From Chitinilyticum litopenaei DSM 21440 (lineage in GTDB: Bacteria > Pseudomonadota > Gammaproteobacteria > Burkholderiales > Chitinibacteraceae): a DNA stretch of 64,000 bases. The notes under the pieces were generated by a model, which worked only from the letters and a program-made list of their open reading frames with translations, was not told the origin of the DNA and made no database searches. Each line of letters starts with the position of its first letter. The first letter of the stretch is position 1. The translations under genes and the position numbers were made by a program. Shown piece by piece: positions 16,567 to 23,989 of the stretch. The stretch is taken from NCBI RefSeq assembly GCF_000428145.1, contig NZ_KE386629.1, positions 146,986 to 210,985 on the forward strand, read 5' to 3'.

Positions 16567-17493
16567 TTAGAAATAACCTTCCATTTTCTTTTTTTCCATC
16601 GAACCGGCGCTGTCATGATCAATCGCGCGGCCCTGGCGCTCGCTGGTCGTGGTCAGCAGCATTTCCTGGATGATTTCCGGCAGGGTCTGCGCCTTCGACT
16701 GCACGGCGCCGGTCAGCGGGTAGCAGCCCAGCGTACGGAAGCGCACCCATTCCTTGCGGCGGGTTGCGAGCTGTTCCGGGCTCAGGTACTGCAGGCAGCG
16801 CTCATCATCAATCATGATGGTGGTGCCGTTGTAGTCGACCACATCACGTTCGGCCGAGAAGTACAGCGGCACGATCTCGATGTTTTCCAGATAGATGTAT
16901 TGCCAGATGTCCAGTTCGGTCCAGTTGGAAATCGGGAACACGCGGATCGACTCGCCCTTGTCGATTTTCGAGTTGTAGATGTTCCAGAGTTCCGGACGCT
17001 GGTTTTTCGGATCCCAGCGATGATTCTTGTCGCGGAAGGAATACACGCGCTCCTTGGCGCGGCTCTTTTCCTCGTCGCGCCGCGCGCCGCCAAATGCCGC
17101 ATCGAAGCCGTACTTGTTCAGCGCCTGCTTCAGGCCTTCGGTCTTCATCACGTCGGTGTGCTTGGCCGAGCCGGCGGTGAACGGGTTGATGCCAGCTTTC
17201 ACACCTTCCTCGTTCACATGGGTGATCAGCTTCCAGCCTTCGGCACGCTGCTTGTCGCGCAGCTTGTACATGTCCTGGAATTTCCAGGTGGTATCGACGT
17301 GCATCAGCGGGAAGGGCGGGATGCCCGGGGCAAAGGCTTTGCGCGCCAGATGCAGCATCACGGCGGAATCCTTGCCGATGGAGTAGAGCATCACCGGATT
17401 TTCGAATTCGGCGGCGACTTCGCGGATGATATGAATGGATTCGGCTTCCAGCTGCTTCAGGTGGGTCAGCCTTGCTTCACTGATGGTATTCAT
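16567..17493 (-). CDS. cysD: Sulfate adenylyltransferase subunit 2
   Basis: 308 residues from ATG 17493 (M-N-T-I-S-E-A-R-L-T-H-L-K-Q-L-E-A-E-S-I-H-I-I-R-E). This is close to E. coli CysD (302); the longer frame to 17538 adds an atypical proline-rich stretch. Catalytic subunit of ATP sulfurylase, first step of assimilatory sulfate activation. It shows the PAPS-reductase-like PP-loop S-I-G-K-D-S-A-V-M-L-H-L-A and the conserved R-R-D-E-E-K-S-R-A-K-E-R and G-C-Y-P-L-T-G-A-V segments. Its partner cysN is directly downstream. Confidence 0.97.
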   Translation of the reverse strand: MNTISEARLTHLKQLEAESIHIIREVAAEFENPVMLYSIGKDSAVMLHLARKAFAPGIPPFPLMHVDTTWKFQDMYKLRDKQRAEGWKLITHVNEEGVKAGINPFTAGSAKHTDVMKTEGLKQALNKYGFDAAFGGARRDEEKSRAKERVYSFRDKNHRWDPKNQRPELWNIYNSKIDKGESIRVFPISNWTELDIWQYIYLENIEIVPLYFSAERDVVDYNGTTIMIDDERCLQYLSPEQLATRRKEWVRFRTLGCYPLTGAVQSKAQTLPEIIQEMLLTTTSERQGRAIDHDSAGSMEKKKMEGYF

Positions 17494-17602
17494 GGGGCGT
17501 GGTTCTGGCTTGGTTTTCAAGGGCGCAACAGGCGCCAAGGCAATGTACAGGAATAAGTCGCAAATCAGAAATAAGCTGTGATGCTATCGATATGCCGACA
17601 AG

Positions 17603-17634
17603 AAAAAAGCCGATGGCGCAGCCATCAGCTTTTG
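17603..17634 (-). terminator. Terminator downstream of rsfS
   Basis: Minus-strand stem AAAGC(T)GATGGC-TGC-GCCATC(G)GCTTTTTTC, 16 bp after the rsfS stop. Confidence 0.85.
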
Positions 17635-17649
17635 CGGGGCAGGCAGCGA

Positions 17650-18021
17650 TCAGAGTGCCGACCAGGCTTTGCCCAGCGGGTTGAAGGTCGGCTTCTGGCC
17701 GCCCCACAATTGTTCGAGGTCGTAGTAATCGCGCACCGGCGGCAACATCACGTGCACGACCAGCTCGCCGGCGTCGACCAGCACCCATTCGCCGGATTCT
17801 TCGCCTTCGGTGGAGATGATTTCATAGCCCTTGGCCTTCAGCTCCACGGCCACATTGTTGGCCAGCGCACGTACCTGGCGGTTGGAGTCGCCGGTGGCGA
17901 CGATCATGCATTCAAACAGTTCGGTGAGCTGGGTGGTGTCCAGTGCCAGGATGTCCTTGCCCTTGATGTCTTCCAGGGCGGCCACGGCGATGTCGCGCAT
18001 GGCGTGGGTGATTTCATTCAT
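17650..18021 (-). CDS. rsfS: Ribosome silencing factor RsfS
   Basis: 123 residues from ATG 18021. Binds ribosomal protein L14 and blocks subunit joining in nutrient limitation. Conserved segments are present: K-G-K-D-I-L-A-L-D-T-T, I-V-A-T-G-D-S-N-R-Q-V-R-A-L-A, and W-V-L-V-D-A-G-E-L-V-V-H-V-M. AAGGA within the end of nadD is placed correctly for this ATG, and the start lies 2 bp after the nadD stop; a TTG two codons upstream is possible but less likely. The nadD-rsfS pairing is conserved widely. Confidence 0.95.
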   Translation of the reverse strand: MNEITHAMRDIAVAALEDIKGKDILALDTTQLTELFECMIVATGDSNRQVRALANNVAVELKAKGYEIISTEGEESGEWVLVDAGELVVHVMLPPVRDYYDLEQLWGGQKPTFNPLGKAWSAL

Positions 18022-18023
18022 GT

Positions 18024-18692
18024 TCAATCCTTGTGATGACCGCAGGCCGGGGGCGCCTGGTACAGGCCGCTGGCCGTGATGGCCGCCGCGACGGGGGTGA
18101 GGCTGCCGATGTCCTGGCCCCGGGCCAGACGCGCGCGCAGTTCCGTACTCGAGACGGGCAGCAGTGGCGCGGGCAAAACGCTGATTTTACCGTGACTTAA
18201 GGCTTCTGGCGACGCAATTGCCAGTCTTTTCTGCAATTCGGCGGCGATGGGCGGTGCCACGTGCTCCAGATCAACGCCGGGGCGTGCAGCTACGACCAGA
18301 TGGCCGGCATCCAGCAAGTCCTGCCAGCGTCGCCAGCCTGGCAGATTGGCCAGGGAGTCGGCGCCAATCAGCCAGACCAGCAGGGTGTCCGGATGTTCCC
18401 GCTGCAATTCCGCCAGCGTGTCGATGGTGTAGCAATAGCCCTCGCGGCGTACCTCGCGCTCGTCGAGTGTCAGTCCCGCTTGACCGGCAATCGCGGCGCG
18501 CACCCAGTCGGCCCGCTGTTGCGGACTGACCGGCAGGGCCGGGCGGTGTGGCGGCAATCCGGTGGGTATCAGCTTCACCTCGTTGAGCGCAAAGGTGTCG
18601 CGGAATATCCGTGCCAGCGTAAGGTGGCCGTAGTGGATTGGATCGAAGCTGCCGCCAAAAATGCCGAGTGTTTGCATGAGGTCGTTGCCCAT
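18024..18692 (-). CDS. nadD: Nicotinate-nucleotide adenylyltransferase
   Basis: 222 residues (217 if the start is Met6 at 18677, M-Q-T-L-G-I-F-G-G-S-F). Makes nicotinic acid adenine dinucleotide in NAD synthesis. Nucleotidyltransferase motifs are complete: G-G-S-F-D-P-I-H-Y-G-H-L near the N-terminus, K-L-I-P-T-G-L-P-P-H-R and the C-terminal S-S-T-E-L-R motif. Directly upstream of rsfS. The absence of a clear ribosome binding site leaves the exact start open. Confidence 0.95.
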   Translation of the reverse strand: MGNDLMQTLGIFGGSFDPIHYGHLTLARIFRDTFALNEVKLIPTGLPPHRPALPVSPQQRADWVRAAIAGQAGLTLDEREVRREGYCYTIDTLAELQREHPDTLLVWLIGADSLANLPGWRRWQDLLDAGHLVVAARPGVDLEHVAPPIAAELQKRLAIASPEALSHGKISVLPAPLLPVSSTELRARLARGQDIGSLTPVAAAITASGLYQAPPACGHHKD

Positions 18693-18749
18693 GGGGAAGG
18701 CGGGCGGGGCGGAAGGAGGGGCTGGCGAAGTGCGGCGTCACGCGCCGCA

Positions 18750-18782
18750 AAATGCCCGAAGCCGGCATGGCCGGCTTCGGGG
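18750..18782 (-). terminator. Hairpin downstream of the flagellin gene
   Basis: Minus-strand CCCGAAGCCGGC-CAT-GCCGGCTTCGGG, followed by CATTTTG, close to the fliC stop codon. Strong stem, short T-tract. Confidence 0.75.
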
Positions 18783-18790
18783 GAAGGCTG

Positions 18791-20404
18791 TTAACCCCCG
18801 AGCAGGCTGAGCACCTGCTGTGGCAGCTGGTTGGCCTGCGAGAGCATCGCGGTGCCGGCCTGCTGCAGGATTTGTGCCCGCGTCAGTGCTGCGGTTTCCG
18901 CTGCGAAGTCGGCATCGCGAATCCGGCTGCGGGCGGCCGAGAGATTCTCGGTGGTCACGGCCAGATTGCTGATGGTAGCGCCAAAGCGGCTTTGCAGGGC
19001 GCCGAATTTCGAGCGCTGGTCGTTGATTGTGGTCAGTGCATCGTCGACGATGCGCAGCGCCTGAGTGGCGTTTTCCACGTTCGAGACATCGAGTTTTTCC
19101 ACCGTTTTCAGGTCGGCCTGGTAGGACATGCCCGAGGCAAAGACCGAGGAGCCGTCTGTCGCGGTGTAGAACACCCCCGAGGTGAACGACGCCGTGTTGG
19201 TGGTCACCGAATAGGAGTTCGACGAGTTCAGCACCACCTGCCCGGCAAAATAGGCCGTGCCGGTCGAGCCGCCCGGGAACACGCTGCCGCTGCTCATGTA
19301 CTGATTGTTGCCGACCGAGGCGACCGGATCGAAATTCCATTGCGTCACATCGCCGCCAAAGCCGCTGGCCACGCCGCTGGCCGAGCTGAGGGCAATGTTC
19401 GAGCCGTCGGATGCCACCAGCTTGACGCCATAGGTGGTCGTGCCCGCGCTATTGGTAAAGGTCTCGACCTGTGCCGTCACACCGGTTTGCGAGGACTTGG
19501 CATTGAAGGCGGCGACGGCCTGCGAATATTCGTCGGCATCGATGCTGCCGTTGTTGTTGCCGTCGGCGATATTGAAGGTCACCGACTGGAAGGTGCTGCT
19601 TTTCGAGGCCACGGCCAGGGTAAAGGTGCCGCTGCCCATCGACAGCACGGTTTCGGTGCGCGCGCTGGCGAGCACGCCGGTGCCGGCCTGGTTGATCTTG
19701 GCGGCGATTTCGCGCGCCATGTCGGTGGTTTCGACCGAAATCGAAATGCCGTTGATGCTGAATGTGCCCGAGGCCGCTACGGCCACGCCGGCTGCATTGA
19801 CCGTGCCGGTGGCCCCCGGTGCGAAGGTGGCGCCGCTGGTCAGGACATTGCTGATCGTCTTGGCGCCGGTGCCATTGCCGTTGCCGATCTGGTAGGTGCC
19901 GTACTGGTTGGTGCGCAGATTGGCCGTGGTCGCCAGGATTGTTTCGTTGGCGTTGGCGCCGATCTGGTAGACCGCCGCGGTGAAGGTGCCGTCAAAGAGC
20001 TTCTGGCCGTTGAATTGCGTGGTCTGGGCAAAGCGCTCCAGCTCGCTGGTCAGCTGCGTGACTTCGGCATTGATCGCCTGGCGGTCGCCTTCGGAGTTGG
20101 TCGCGTTGCCGGATTGCACCGCCAGTTCGCGAATGCGCTGCAGGATGTTGGACATTTCGCCCAGCGCGCCTTCGGCGGTCTGCGACAGCGAAACGCCGTC
20201 GTTGGCATTGCGCTGCGCCTGGGTAGACCCGCGAATCTGGCTGGTCATGCGCTCGGAAATCGCCAGACCCGCCGCATCGTCCTTTGCGCTGTTGATGCGC
20301 AGGCCGGAAGACAGGCGCTGCAGCGATTGCTGAAGATCGCCCTGGCTCTTGTCGAGGTTGCGCTGCGCATTCAGCGAAGGAATGTTCGTATTGATGACTT
20401 GCAT
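18791..20404 (-). CDS. fliC: Flagellin with an EF-hand-like loop
   Basis: 537 residues. The filament subunit, exported by the flagellar type III system (no signal peptide). The conserved D0/D1 ends are intact: M-Q-V-I-N-T-N-I-P-S-L-N-A-Q-R-N-L at the N-terminus and Q-I-L-Q-Q-A-G-T-A-M-L-S-Q-A-N-Q-L-P-Q-Q-V-L-S-L-L at the C-terminus (quoted in part). The variable centre (about 140-430) contains a flagellin-IN-like segment (about 216-260) and, at residues 281-292, D-G-N-N-N-G-S-I-D-A-D-E, which satisfies every position of the EF-hand calcium loop. No other flagellar gene is nearby; it stands alone with its own sigma-54-type promoter. Ribosome binding site AAGGAG. Confidence 0.96.
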   Translation of the reverse strand: MQVINTNIPSLNAQRNLDKSQGDLQQSLQRLSSGLRINSAKDDAAGLAISERMTSQIRGSTQAQRNANDGVSLSQTAEGALGEMSNILQRIRELAVQSGNATNSEGDRQAINAEVTQLTSELERFAQTTQFNGQKLFDGTFTAAVYQIGANANETILATTANLRTNQYGTYQIGNGNGTGAKTISNVLTSGATFAPGATGTVNAAGVAVAASGTFSINGISISVETTDMAREIAAKINQAGTGVLASARTETVLSMGSGTFTLAVASKSSTFQSVTFNIADGNNNGSIDADEYSQAVAAFNAKSSQTGVTAQVETFTNSAGTTTYGVKLVASDGSNIALSSASGVASGFGGDVTQWNFDPVASVGNNQYMSSGSVFPGGSTGTAYFAGQVVLNSSNSYSVTTNTASFTSGVFYTATDGSSVFASGMSYQADLKTVEKLDVSNVENATQALRIVDDALTTINDQRSKFGALQSRFGATISNLAVTTENLSAARSRIRDADFAAETAALTRAQILQQAGTAMLSQANQLPQQVLSLLGG

Positions 20405-20510
20405 GATGACTCTCCTTGGCGGGCCTGCTGCGGTCCGAGTGTCGGCAAGCGCTGGGCGCCGCCCGGTTCGGCAGCCACGCCATGCGTGCTACCCATTGCA
20501 GCCCCCCATG

Positions 20511-20526
20511 AGCAAATGCCATGCCA
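20511..20526 (-). promoter_or_regulatory. Sigma-54-type promoter of fliC
   Basis: Minus-strand TGGCATGGCATTTGCT matches TGGCACG-N4-TTGCW at all but one fixed position, with GG and GC exactly 10 bases apart. It lies about 107 bp before the fliC start codon, leaving a leader of about 95 bases. Confidence 0.75.
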
Positions 20527-20551
20527 ACACGATTTTTCACTGGCAGATCAT

Positions 20552-20602
20552 GGGGGTATGCCCTTGCAAGCCTTTAAGTAAAAAGGCCTTGGCGATATGG
20601 GT
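20552..20602. repeat. Palindromic repeat family B, copy 6
   Basis: GGGGTATGCCCTTGCAAGCC ... GGCCTTGGCGATATGGG. The minus frame reads H-I-A-K-A-F-L-L-K-G-L-Q-G-H-T-P-M. It lies upstream of the fliC promoter. Confidence 0.7.
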
Positions 20603-20820
20603 GCCTGGCGAATTGCTCATTTGCCTGGCTGGCGCGGGGGGGGCGGGGGCGAACTGGTCGGGAGGTGTGGCGGCAAAAAATCCGCAGTCGCGGCAAAAGT
20701 TGCCGTGCCGGTGCCGTAGGGATACTGCGGGATGAAGAGACAGCATCAGGCCGCAATGGCGCGTTTTGCCGCAGCCCCTTTCGAAAAGCGATGTACCAAA
20801 ACCATGTTGCGGCCTTTCAG
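20603..20820. other. Non-coding stretch between fliC and proA
   Basis: Contains a G-run (20636-20649), GCGGCAAAAAATCCGC-like short dyads and nothing with gene character. Confidence 0.4.
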
Positions 20821-20922
20821 GCGTCATTCCGGCGAAAGCCGGAATCCAGTGGTTTCGGCTAATGCTGCTGTCTGGATACCGGCTTTGACCGTAGGGAATC
20901 CCCGTGGGACGCCGGTATGACG
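20821..20922. repeat. Dispersed repeat family A, copy near proA
   Basis: CGTCATTCCGGCGAAAGCCGG at the left and GGACGCCGGTATGACG at the right, with CTGGATACCGGC inside. The right half is interrupted (GTAGGGAATCCCCGTGGGAC). Confidence 0.75.
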
Positions 20923-20997
20923 AAGCGCCACTCTCACGCGTCTGCGGAGCAATCACCGCGTGCAACACGCTTCTGGGACATCGCCTTTCGAAACGAC

Positions 20998-21025
20998 AAT
21001 GCCCGCCGGTGCGGGGCGGGCATTG
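20998..21025 (-). terminator. Terminator downstream of proA
   Basis: Minus-strand AATGCCCGCCCC ... GGCGGGCATT followed by GTCGTTT, 70 bp after the proA stop. Confidence 0.75.
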
Positions 21026-21094
21026 CGAGAGGCTGGCCGGGGAATGGCCGGGGTGCTGGCATTTCCGCCCCCGGCCGGCCCCGCTGTGCCGATT

Positions 21095-22351
21095 TCAGGC
21101 GCGGATTTCGCCGTCGCCCAGCACGATCCACTTTTCCGAGGTCAGCCCTTCGAGGCCAACCGGGCCGCGCGCGTGGATCTTGTCGGTGGAGATGCCGATT
21201 TCCGCGCCCAGGCCATATTCAAAGCCGTCGGCAAAGCGCGTCGAGGCATTGACCATCACCGAGGCTGAATCCACTTCGCGCAGGAACTGGCGCGCCTTGG
21301 TGTAGTTCTCGGTAATGATGGCATCGGTGTGATGGCTGCCCCACTGGTTGATGTGCGCAATGGCCTCGTCCAGATCGGCGACGACCTTCACCGCCAGAAT
21401 CGGTGCCAGGTATTCGGTTGCCCAGTCTTCATCCGTTGCGGCGACAATGCCCGGCAGAATCGCACGGGTCTTGTCGCAGCCGCGCAGCTCCACCTGCTTG
21501 GCGGCGTAGACTTTCGCCAGCTCCGGCAGGATCAGCTCGGCGACGTTGTCGTTCACCAGCAGCGTTTCCATGGTGTTGCAGGTGCCGTAGCGATGCGTCT
21601 TGGCGTTGTCCGCGATGCGGATGGCCTTCTCCGGGTCGGCTTCGTCATCGATGTACACGTGACAGATGCCATCCAGATGCTTGATCACCGGTACGCGTGC
21701 ATCGCGGCTGATGCGCTCGATCAGGCCCTTGCCGCCGCGCGGCACGATGACGTCGACAAATTCGCTCATGGTGATCAGCTCACCCACGGCCGCGCGGTCG
21801 GGCGTTTCGATGATCTGCACTGCTGCTTCCGGCAGGCCGGCCTTGCTCAACCCTTCCTTTACGCAGGCGGCAATGGCCTGGTTGCAGTGGAAGGCTTCAC
21901 GGCCGCCGCGCAGGATGGTGGCGTTGCCGGATTTGATGCACAGGCCGGCGGCGTCGGCCGTCACGTTCGGGCGGGCTTCGTAGATGATGCCGATCACGCC
22001 CAGTGGTACGCGCATCTTGCCGACCTGGATGCCGGACGGGCGGTATTTGAAATCACCCATATTGCCGATCGGATCGGGCAGGGCCACCATCTCGCGCAGC
22101 CCCTGCGCCATGGTGGCGATGGTTTTTTCCGTCAGTTGCAGGCGGTCGAGCATGGCTGGCTCGAGCCCGTCGGCGCGGGCCTGCTCCATGTCCTGCAGGT
22201 TGGCGGCGAGCAGCCTGGCGGCGTCGCGTTCGATGGCGTCGGCAATGGCATTCAGTGCGGCGTTCTTGGCGCCGGTCGAGGCGCGGGCCATGGCGCGACT
22301 GGCGGCGCGGGCCTGGCGGCCGACTGCTTGCATGTAGGCTTGGATATCCAT
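21095..22351 (-). CDS. proA: Gamma-glutamyl phosphate reductase
   Basis: 418 residues from ATG 22351 (M-D-I-Q-A-Y-M-Q-A-V-G-R-Q-A-R); a TTG six codons upstream is also open. Reduces gamma-glutamyl phosphate to glutamate semialdehyde with NADPH in proline synthesis. Aldehyde-dehydrogenase-superfamily motifs are present: V-P-L-G-V-I-G-I-I-Y-E-A-R-P-N-V-T, I-L-R-G-G-R-E-A, and the catalytic Cys region T-H-R-Y-G-T-C-N-T-M-E-T-L. The C-terminus has the usual G-L-G-A-E-I-G-I-S-T. proB is not adjacent. Confidence 0.97.
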   Translation of the reverse strand: MDIQAYMQAVGRQARAASRAMARASTGAKNAALNAIADAIERDAARLLAANLQDMEQARADGLEPAMLDRLQLTEKTIATMAQGLREMVALPDPIGNMGDFKYRPSGIQVGKMRVPLGVIGIIYEARPNVTADAAGLCIKSGNATILRGGREAFHCNQAIAACVKEGLSKAGLPEAAVQIIETPDRAAVGELITMSEFVDVIVPRGGKGLIERISRDARVPVIKHLDGICHVYIDDEADPEKAIRIADNAKTHRYGTCNTMETLLVNDNVAELILPELAKVYAAKQVELRGCDKTRAILPGIVAATDEDWATEYLAPILAVKVVADLDEAIAHINQWGSHHTDAIITENYTKARQFLREVDSASVMVNASTRFADGFEYGLGAEIGISTDKIHARGPVGLEGLTSEKWIVLGDGEIRA

Positions 22352-22478
22352 GACGGTGATTCCCGGCAATCAATCAGAATCGGTCATTGTAATCCGAAGC
22401 GCGGCCGGACTTGTATCGTGCGGACAGACTGTCACAAAGCGCGCCGGTGACCGGTCGCCGCGCCCTGGGGCTTGATGC

Positions 22479-23354
22479 TTACTGCGGTGGCTTGGGGAGC
22501 TGCAGGACGGTCACCGCAACATTATCGGCGAGGCCGCGGTTGAACCAGTCTGGCGCCGAGCTTTGCACGGCAATCAGCCGTGGACCCTCGGCCGTCTCGA
22601 CAAACAGCGGCGATCCCGAGTCGCCGGCCAGCGTGTCGCACTGGTGAAAGAGCGTGCGATTTTCGCGCAGCTCGGTAATGCGGCAGTGGCGGTGGCTGGT
22701 CAATTGCGTGTCATGGTCTTCGGCATAACCGGCCTGCGTAATGCGCTGCGCGGTTGCCTTTAGTGTTCTTTTAAGGGTATCCATGTTTTTGCCCATTATG
22801 GGCAAGGGTTCTGGAGCTATACCCTCTGCTTTTTCCAGTTTTAGCCAGGCAATGTCGTAAGCGGCCGCTTCCGGCTCGATATAGACATCGTCCCCCTGAT
22901 AGCGCAGGCCACGGCGAAAGCGCGGTGGAAAGACCTGCTCCAGCACGCGGTAACGGGCCTGATACTTGCCCCGGTGATAGCCCGCGTAAAACCAGCGGCC
23001 CGGGTCGAGGCGATCGGCCTCCATCAGAAAGCAGTGGGCGGCCGTCACGGCCAGGTTTTCGCCAACCAGCGTGGCCGTGCACGTGCTGCCCGCTGCCGTT
23101 TCCAGGCGACCGATGGCGGCGTAAGGCTGCGGATAAGGCGCGGCGATGAACTGGCGGTCATCCCTGCCAAAGAACAAGGCCAGTCGCTGGCGAGCGACAT
23201 CATCGGCAACCGCCGGTGTTGGTGCGGGGCTGGGGTGCGCAGGGGCTACGACAGGCGGTCGAGGTGGATGGGCCTGGTCGCGGCACCACAGCAGCCCGAG
23301 AAACAGGCCCGCGGCGGCAGCGATGGCTAGAAAAACTGGCAGATGGCGGAGCAT
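22479..23354 (-). CDS. Exported trypsin-like serine protease
   Basis: 291 residues from ATG 23354 (M-L-R-H-L-P-V-F-L). One N-terminal hydrophobic segment is a signal peptide or membrane anchor, followed by a Pro-rich linker. The chymotrypsin-fold catalytic triad is visible: His in V-T-A-A-H-C-F, Asp in A-A-Y-D-I-A-W-L-K-L, and Ser in L-A-G-D-S-G-S-P-L-F-V. Cys residues in S-T-C-T-A-T-L and A-A-H-C and in H-C-R/Q-C-D-T could form disulfides. Residues 178-194 (G-I-A-P-E-P-L-P-I-M-G-K-N-M-D-T-L) are encoded by an in-frame copy of the palindromic repeat family B, between the Asp and Ser motifs, probably a surface loop. Substrate unknown. Confidence 0.88.
   Translation of the reverse strand: MLRHLPVFLAIAAAAGLFLGLLWCRDQAHPPRPPVVAPAHPSPAPTPAVADDVARQRLALFFGRDDRQFIAAPYPQPYAAIGRLETAAGSTCTATLVGENLAVTAAHCFLMEADRLDPGRWFYAGYHRGKYQARYRVLEQVFPPRFRRGLRYQGDDVYIEPEAAAYDIAWLKLEKAEGIAPEPLPIMGKNMDTLKRTLKATAQRITQAGYAEDHDTQLTSHRHCRITELRENRTLFHQCDTLAGDSGSPLFVETAEGPRLIAVQSSAPDWFNRGLADNVAVTVLQLPKPPQ
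22775..22824. repeat. Palindromic repeat family B, copy 7, inside the protease gene
   Basis: Ends GGGTAT...ATACCC with inner TTGCCC/GGGCAA arms. It is read in frame on the minus strand and encodes G-I-A-P-E-P-L-P-I-M-G. This is the same reading frame as in the helicase copy and in the intergenic copies. Confidence 0.75.
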
Positions 23355-23370
23355 GGCGATTCCGGAATGC

Positions 23371-23396
23371 AAAAACGGGACCGAAGTCCCGTTTTT
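23371..23396. terminator. Terminator after the Ala/Lys repeat gene
   Basis: AAAAACGGGAC-CGAA-GTCCCGTTTTT, symmetric, between the repeat-protein gene and the protease gene. Confidence 0.9.
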
Positions 23397-23424
23397 GATG
23401 GTACAGCAGAGCAGGCCGGCCGGA

Positions 23425-23871
23425 TTACTTGGCAGCGGAAGCCTTGGAAGCTACGGAAGCGGCGGAAGCCTTCTTGGCCTGAGCCTTCTGGGCAGCGGAA
23501 GCCTTGGATGCTACGGAAGCGGCGGAAGCCTTCTTGGCTTGAGCCTTCTGGGCAGCGGATGCCTTGGATGCTACGGAAGCGGCGGAAGCCTTCTTGGCCT
23601 GAGCCTTCTGGGCGGCGGATGCCTTGGATGCTACGGAAGCGGCGGAAGCCTTCTTGGCTTGAGCCTTCTGGGCAGCGGAAGCCTTGGAAGCTGCGGAAGC
23701 GGCAGAAGCCTTCTTGGCCTGGGCCTTTTGTGCAGCCGAAGCCTTGGAGGCAACGGAAGCCTTCTTGGCGGTCTTTTCAGCCTTGACGACGGCGGAAGCG
23801 CTGGAAGCGGTAGCGGCGTGGGCGCCAACGGTTACGAACAGGGCAGCAACGAGAACGGACAGCAGCTTCAT
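23425..23871 (-). CDS. Exported Ala/Lys/Ser repeat protein
   Basis: 148 residues. Signal peptide M-K-L-L-S-V-L-V-A-A-L-F-V-T-V-G-A-H-A, then a low-complexity mature chain of almost only Ala, Ser, Lys, Val and Gln. From residue 42 a 20-residue unit, SKASAAQKAQAKKASAASVA, is repeated five times plus a partial copy. The unit is strongly basic, without Pro or aromatic residues, and is predicted to be helical or disordered. The composition resembles histone-H1-like or LEA-like tails, but the signal peptide places it in the periplasm or outside. Function unknown. It has a terminator after it and stands alone between the protease and the two-component system. Confidence 0.8.
   Translation of the reverse strand: MKLLSVLVAALFVTVGAHAATASSASAVVKAEKTAKKASVASKASAAQKAQAKKASAASAASKASAAQKAQAKKASAASVASKASAAQKAQAKKASAASVASKASAAQKAQAKKASAASVASKASAAQKAQAKKASAASVASKASAAK
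23428..23748. repeat. 60-bp tandem repeat array, about 5.3 units
   Basis: Units of exactly 60 bp, differing at only a few bases (for example GCCTGAGCC/GCTTGAGCC and GGAAGCTAC/GGATGCTAC), keep the reading frame of the Ala/Lys protein. The near-identity suggests recent expansion and a likely length polymorphism between strains. Confidence 0.92.
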
Positions 23872-23989
23872 GAATTAACTCCGATAAACGGTTGGGTCTT
23901 GGACGGAGCGGATTATGGTCTTGCTGATGGGAGCCTACTGTCGTGCTTGCGTAGCGAGTCGTAACTGAATGTAGTGGAAAGACGTAGTA

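Noticed and set aside
18556..18580. GGTGGGTATCAGC in nadD as a repeat fragment
   Set aside because: It encodes the conserved L-I-P-T-G motif of NadD.
23428..23748. CRISPR-like array of 60-bp periodicity
   Set aside because: The units are nearly identical throughout and keep a reading frame with signal peptide; no unique spacers.
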